The notes beneath the pieces were generated by a model. It made no database searches and was not told where the DNA came from. It worked only from the letters and a program-made list of their open reading frames with translations. A program made the translations under genes and the position numbers. Shown piece after piece: positions 60,257 to 64,000 of a DNA stretch of 64,000 bases (its first letter is position 1; the number at the start of each line of letters is the position of its first letter). The DNA comes from Flavobacterium sp. (GTDB taxonomy: Bacteria; Bacteroidota; Bacteroidia; Flavobacteriales; Flavobacteriaceae). The stretch is taken from NCBI RefSeq assembly GCF_039595935.1, contig NZ_JBCNKR010000006.1:186001-250000 (forward strand). Direction: 5' to 3'.

Positions 60257-61477
60257 TTGAAAAAAGCATTCGTAATTATAATAGTATTATTTTCAATATT
60301 TTCATGCAACAAAACAGAGGAAAAAGTTGAAATTAAAATTACAAAACCAAAAACTAAAAAAATAGAATTTGGTTTTAATTACGCTGATTTTAATGTTGTT
60401 AACGATACAATATCTAAAGGAGATTCTTTTGGATCCATTTTACAAAGTCAAAATATCGGCGACAAAAAAGTATATGACATTGTAGAACAAGTTAAAGATA
60501 CTTTTGATGTAAGAACCATTCGCTACAACAAACCTTTTACTTTACTTCGCGCAAAAAACAAAACAAATAATCTTCAGGTTTTTATTTATCAGCCCGATGC
60601 TTTAACGTATTATGTAATCGATTTACGAGACAGCATTGCAAAAGCTTATAAAAAAATAAAACCGGTTACATTAAAAAGAAAAATTATTGGCGGCGTTTTA
60701 AAAACTTCATTATCCGAAACTTTAGGCGATGAAGATGTAGAAACAGCATTGGCCAGCAGAATTACAAAAGTATTTTCGTGGTCAATTGACTTCTTCAAAC
60801 TAAAAAAAGGAGATCGTTACGGTTTAATTTTTACAGAAAGATTCATTAACGGAAAAACTTACGATGGCGTTGAAGATCTTGAAGCTGCGTTTTTTGAATA
60901 TAAAGGAAAAATCGTTTATGCTTTTCCTTTTGAAAAAGACACGCTTTCCGGAAAAATCGAATATTATGATGACGAAGGAAAAACGCTGAAAAACTTCTTC
61001 TTAAAAACGCCAATTAAGTTCAGCCGTATTACTTCAAGATTTACAATGAACAGATTTCATCCTGTTCAGCATACCTGGAAAGCCCACAAAGGAACTGATT
61101 ATGCGGCTCCAACCGGAACCCCAATTTCTACAACGGCATCTGGAGTTGTTGAAGCAACTGGATATACAGCAGGAAACGGAAACTTTGTAAAAGTAAAACA
61201 CAACGGAACTTATTCTACTCAATATTTACACATGTCGAGAATTTTGGTAAAACGCGGGCAGCGTGTTACACAAGGACAAACAATTGGTTTGGTTGGAAGT
61301 ACAGGTTTAGCTTCTGGCCCGCATGTTTGTTACCGTTTCTGGAAAAATGGTGTTCAGGTAGATGCGCTTCGATTGAATTTACCAACCGGAGAATCTTTAA
61401 CCGGAAATGACAAAACTCGTTTCTTTAAACAAATCGAACCTTTGAAAAGAGAATTGGATAGTATTGGGAATTTGTAA
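60257..61477 (+). CDS. M23-family peptidoglycan metallopeptidase, lipoprotein
   Basis: A 406-residue protein beginning with TTG at 60257 (MKKAFVIIIVLFSIFSC). The lipobox IFSC gives Cys17. A central domain (about 40-250) is followed by the LytM/M23 domain (about 275-375): HKGTDYAAP with the His-x-x-x-Asp zinc ligands and QYLHMSRILVKRGQRVTQGQTIGLVGSTG. In the HxH position the sequence reads GPHVCYRFW, so the usual second His is replaced by Cys, which could still bind zinc. It would cut peptide cross-links in the periplasm or be a non-catalytic regulator. Starts 23 bases after the dioxygenase gene. Confidence 0.85.
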   Translation: MKKAFVIIIVLFSIFSCNKTEEKVEIKITKPKTKKIEFGFNYADFNVVNDTISKGDSFGSILQSQNIGDKKVYDIVEQVKDTFDVRTIRYNKPFTLLRAKNKTNNLQVFIYQPDALTYYVIDLRDSIAKAYKKIKPVTLKRKIIGGVLKTSLSETLGDEDVETALASRITKVFSWSIDFFKLKKGDRYGLIFTERFINGKTYDGVEDLEAAFFEYKGKIVYAFPFEKDTLSGKIEYYDDEGKTLKNFFLKTPIKFSRITSRFTMNRFHPVQHTWKAHKGTDYAAPTGTPISTTASGVVEATGYTAGNGNFVKVKHNGTYSTQYLHMSRILVKRGQRVTQGQTIGLVGSTGLASGPHVCYRFWKNGVQVDALRLNLPTGESLTGNDKTRFFKQIEPLKRELDSIGNL

Positions 61478-61489
61478 TATCTAAATCAA

Positions 61490-62110
61490 ATGAAAAATGC
61501 GCGTCTTAAGGCAATTTACAATGATACTTTTTCAGGTTTAAAGTTATATTACAGAGATACTGATTTGTCTGAAAATTTAATTTCAAATTATAAAATTGGA
61601 CAAATAATTCAGGAAAAAGGCTTTACAGATATGACTTCTATCGGTGGAGGACTTTCTGGTAATTTCAGGTATCTAATTGCAAGTGCTCATGCCAAAGACT
61701 TATCGAAATTTAATCCGGATTCGGCAAAAATTGGTCATTTTCTTTTAGACACGATTGCTTATTTTAAAGTATTGGATATTCAGAAAATCGGTAACAAAAC
61801 ACAAGTTTTTCTTTTAAACATTCCAGACAATTCAATTTCGCTTTTAAAAAATTCATCTTCAAATCTGGAAGATGAAATTATAGAAAAAGCAAGAAAAAAA
61901 TTTGAAACCAAAATAAATTTGGCTTTAGTTCCAGAATTGCAAACGGAAAGCTGGAAAGAAAGAACGAAATCTCCTCTCGGAATGAATGAAAACGGTGAAA
62001 TGTTTTTTGATGATTCAAGAATCAAAGTTGAATCGCCAAAAAGAATCGAAATCAATATCGAGAAGAAAACTATTGAAGTTAATAAAAAGCCTTGGTGGAA
62101 GGTTTGGTAA
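61490..62110 (+). CDS. Hypothetical protein linked to the M23 gene
   Basis: A 206-residue protein starting 12 bases after the M23 gene, so in the same transcript. There is no signal peptide or transmembrane helix. The first 110 residues look like a mixed alpha/beta domain (MKNARLKAIYNDTFSGLKLYYRDTDL, MTSIGGGLSGNFRYLIASAHAKDL, FLLDTIAYFKVLD). The rest is charged, ending NKKPWWKVW. I do not recognise the family. Codon use looks like its neighbours. Confidence 0.7.
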   Translation: MKNARLKAIYNDTFSGLKLYYRDTDLSENLISNYKIGQIIQEKGFTDMTSIGGGLSGNFRYLIASAHAKDLSKFNPDSAKIGHFLLDTIAYFKVLDIQKIGNKTQVFLLNIPDNSISLLKNSSSNLEDEIIEKARKKFETKINLALVPELQTESWKERTKSPLGMNENGEMFFDDSRIKVESPKRIEINIEKKTIEVNKKPWWKVW

Positions 62111-62124
62111 TTAAAGTTTTCGAC

Positions 62125-62970
62125 TTATTTAGCATATTTCTTCCTAAACTCAGACGGATTCATTCCTTTATGTTTTCTAAAAACTTTGTTTAAATGACTT
62201 TCGTCTGAATAATTTAATTCGTCTGCAATTTCGTTAATACGCATGTCGCTGTTTAAAAGTCTGGCTTCAATCAATCGCAATTTATAATTTGCGATATATT
62301 CCTGAAGCGTTTCTCCCGTTTGTTTCTTAAAATATTTTCCTAAATAATTAAGCGTGATATTAAAATGCTCGCTTACTTTTTCTGCTTTTAATTGTTTTGG
62401 ATTGTAGATGTTTTCCTGAATATAATGCAGGATTTCGAGAACCATTTCTCCGGTTGTTTCTTTAATATTCTTCGGAAGTTTTAAAGCAATATTTCTCGCT
62501 ACAATTGTAATTATGGTATTTACAATCTGCTCAATAATCTTTTGATGGTAAATCTGCTGATTGTTTTGTTCGCTGATTATATTTTCAATTAATGACGCGA
62601 TTAAAGGTTTATCAATTTTATTTTTCAGAATACATCCCGGGCGATGACTTGCATTTTGAAGTATATATTCCATTCGCAAAACCGTTTCATATTGTCCGTT
62701 TTGAGAATTTGCTTTGATATAATATTCATTAAACCGAAGAAAAAAGAATTTCGTTGGCGTTAAAACTTCAAATAAATGAACATCTTGCGGTGTTACCAAA
62801 AAAAGATTTCCTTTTCGATATTGAAATTTATTATCATTTATAATCTGAATTCCGGTTCCGTCGACGATGTAAATCAGTTCAAAGAAATTGTTCTTCCGAA
62901 TTGTTTTCGGAAACTGTTCGAGTTCTTTAAAATCTACTTCAAAAGGATGATATAAATTCTTATTTGTCAT
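62125..62970 (-). CDS. AraC-family transcription regulator
   Basis: About 281 residues from ATG 62970 (MTNKNLYHPFEVDFKEL); the 12-residue extension from 63006 is hydrophobic and lies over the promoter region. An N-terminal cupin-like ligand domain (IYIVDGTGIQIINDNKFQYRKGNLFLVTPQDVHLFEVLTP) is followed by the two-HTH AraC domain at the C-terminus (EYIANYKLRLIEARLLNSDMRINEIADELNYSDESHLNKVFRKHKGMNPSEFRKKY). It is divergent from the SDR-lipocalin gene pair. Two identical TACAATTTT sites 21 bases apart lie in the shared gap, so it may control that pair. Confidence 0.9.
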   Translation of the reverse strand: MTNKNLYHPFEVDFKELEQFPKTIRKNNFFELIYIVDGTGIQIINDNKFQYRKGNLFLVTPQDVHLFEVLTPTKFFFLRFNEYYIKANSQNGQYETVLRMEYILQNASHRPGCILKNKIDKPLIASLIENIISEQNNQQIYHQKIIEQIVNTIITIVARNIALKLPKNIKETTGEMVLEILHYIQENIYNPKQLKAEKVSEHFNITLNYLGKYFKKQTGETLQEYIANYKLRLIEARLLNSDMRINEIADELNYSDESHLNKVFRKHKGMNPSEFRKKYAK

Positions 62971-62980
62971 TAGGCTAAAA

Positions 62981-63010
62981 TACAATTTTAGTACCAATAA
63001 GTACAATTTT
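62981..63010. promoter_or_regulatory. Tandem TACAATTTT sites in the araC/SDR gap
   Basis: TACAATTTT at 62981-62989 and again at 63002-63010, a 21-bp period (two helical turns), as expected for AraC-type tandem half-sites. They lie just upstream of the SDR -7 element. Confidence 0.45.
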
Positions 63011-63028
63011 CAGCGAAAGCTAACTTCT

Positions 63029-63036
63029 TAATTTTG
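63029..63036 (+). promoter_or_regulatory. Putative -7 element of the SDR-lipocalin unit
   Basis: TAATTTTG matches TAnnTTTG, 20 bases before the ATG at 63057. Confidence 0.45.
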
Positions 63037-63056
63037 TTTCAGATAACAAACTAAAA

Positions 63057-63625
63057 ATGGACAAAATGAAAATACTTTTAATTGGGGCAAATGGAGAAAT
63101 TGGCAAAATACTGCAACCGGCTCTGGCAAAAAATCATGAAATAATTTCGGCAGGAAGAAACAGTGGAGACTTCAGAATCGATTTATCAGATTCAAATTCG
63201 ATACAAAAATTATTCGAAGAAATTAAAAACATTGATGCCTGTCTTTGTGTTGCAGGAGATTGTTATACGGGAGATTTACTTTCGCTTGACGAAAAAAAAT
63301 TAAATATTGGCATTGAAAATAAATTATTGGGACAGATAAATTTAGTTTTGATTGGTCAGAAATATTTAAACGACAACGGATCATTTACCTTGACTTCCGG
63401 AAAAATGGCCGATAAACCTGTAAAAAAAATATCAGCAAAGCAATTGTAAATGGCGGAATCAACAGTTTTGTTCTTGCCTCTTCACTTGAATTAGAAAGAG
63501 GAATCAGAATAAATGCCATTAGTCCGGCAAAAGTTGCTGATATTCCAATTCAGGATTTAATAAACGCTTACAACAAAAGTGTTGAAGGAATTATAAATGG
63601 AGAGATTATTAAAGTAAACTATTAA
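63057..63625 (+). pseudogene. Short-chain dehydrogenase, frameshifted
   Basis: The N-terminal frame (63057-63449) has the cofactor motif LLIGANGEIGKIL and FTLTSGKMADKP where the catalytic Ser lies. It then runs into AAAAAAAA (63422-63429) and stops at 63449. With a ninth A the frame would read on through KNISKAIVNGGINSFVLASSLELERGIRINAISPAKVAD to the stop at 63623-63625. The combined protein of about 189 residues is a short SDR like flavobacterial AraC-linked reductases. The Tyr-x-x-x-Lys of classical SDRs is not evident in the rebuilt sequence, so this may be an atypical group. It sits first in a unit with the lipocalin-like gene. Confidence 0.75.
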
Positions 63626-63636
63626 TTTATTTAAAG

Positions 63637-64000
63637 ATGAAAAACACAATTTTGATGATTTTGCTTTTGATAGTAAATTCAGTAAACGCACAAAAAAAAT
63701 CTGATTTTTTAGGTTCATGGACTTTGGTTTCAGTAGAAAATATAAATCAGGACAGAACTAAAAATCTCCCTTATGATGTAAATCCCAAAGGCTTTTTGTT
63801 TTTTGATGAAAAAGGAAATTACGCCATTCAGATTTACAAAAGCGAAAGAGTAAAAATTGTTTCGGGTGATAAAAATAAATGTACTCCTGAAGAAAATACA
63901 GCGATTGTACAAGGAAGTAATTCGCATTTTGGAGAATATGAAATTGACGAAACGAATCACACAATTACATTCAAAATAAAAACAGCATCTTTTCCGAATT
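63637..64000 (+). CDS. Lipocalin-like secreted protein (partial)
   Basis: The gene begins with ATG 63637 and runs past the window end; 121 codons are visible. It has a signal peptide (MKNTILMILLLIVNSVNAQ) and then KSDFLGSWTLVSVENI, DVNPKGFLFFDEKGNYAIQIYKSERVKI and FGEYEIDETNHTITFKI, the strand pattern of the Lipocalin_5 family (SDFLGTW...NPKGILIFD). These proteins are small secreted or periplasmic beta-barrels of unknown ligand. It follows the SDR gene by 11 bases. Confidence 0.75.
   Translation, partial: MKNTILMILLLIVNSVNAQKKSDFLGSWTLVSVENINQDRTKNLPYDVNPKGFLFFDEKGNYAIQIYKSERVKIVSGDKNKCTPEENTAIVQGSNSHFGEYEIDETNHTITFKIKTASFPN

Noticed and set aside
1..64000. tRNA, rRNA, CRISPR array, IS or prophage
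   Set aside because: No tRNA T-arm or rRNA-like block was found in the gaps, no regular spacer-repeat series, and no transposase, integrase or phage structural gene.

Overview
The window is chromosomal DNA from a member of the Flavobacteriaceae, most likely the genus Flavobacterium. The evidence is: AT-rich DNA; spaced promoters of the Bacteroidota type (TTTG, about 19 nt, TAnnTTTG); a three-gene succinate dehydrogenase; a type IX secretion protein of the PorZ type; an 'aerotolerance' (Bat) operon; a mevalonate-pathway HMG-CoA synthase; an OmpA protein with thrombospondin type 3 repeats; and a 1133-residue IleRS. No rRNA, tRNA, CRISPR array, phage or IS transposase gene was found. Most genes are core housekeeping.

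Layout. 1-1271: end of a GH20 hexosaminidase and a small membrane protein. 1429-4948: sdhCAB on the minus strand. 5270-10125: HMG-CoA synthase, a frameshifted transglutaminase-like gene, Xaa-Pro aminopeptidase and a frameshifted alpha/beta hydrolase. 10199-11347: a pair of Roadblock-like genes with a divergent small basic peptide. 11780-20620: addB-like, ompA, kbl and addA-like, all minus strand. 20765-26676: lspA, dksA-like and ileS, interrupted by a second Roadblock pair with its own divergent small basic protein. 26807-37672: recO, porZ, gdhA, a beta-barrel protein, a cystathionine gamma-synthase/lyase, a DUF4163/DUF3298 lipoprotein, an AlbA_2 protein, an SDR and an aldo/keto reductase. 37885-47535: the Bat operon (moxR, DUF58, four-helix-bundle ORF, unnamed membrane protein, batA to batE). 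47833-53136: VWA lipoprotein, 5-formyl-THF cyclo-ligase, succinylglutamate desuccinylase family and uvrC. 53146-55437: patatin/outer-membrane protein. 55696-62110: aromatic amino acid catabolism (hmgA, hppD, tryptophan 2,3-dioxygenase) with a DUF3108 protein, an M23 peptidase and a candidate small RNA. 62125-64000: AraC regulator, a frameshifted SDR and the start of a lipocalin-like protein.

The most interesting signals are not standard genes. (1) The Roadblock pair plus divergent short basic peptide occurs twice in the same arrangement, which suggests a small duplicated module whose GTPase partner, if any, lies elsewhere. (2) Nearly every intercistronic gap carries an inverted or direct repeat built from short recurring 'words'. 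At least eight word families can be told apart, and several recur at distant sites in the window. They serve as terminators at convergent ends and as hairpin spacers inside operons. (3) A four-helix-bundle (S23-like) ORF sits inside the Bat operon, bracketed by a perfect 19-nt inverted repeat. (4) A promoter, three hairpins and a terminator at 58334-58457 look like an unannotated small RNA.

Three genes (transglutaminase-like, alpha/beta hydrolase, SDR) are each broken by the apparent loss of one base in an A or T run. This shared signature may be sequencing undercalls rather than three true pseudogenes. All functions are read from motifs and family knowledge; no database search was run.
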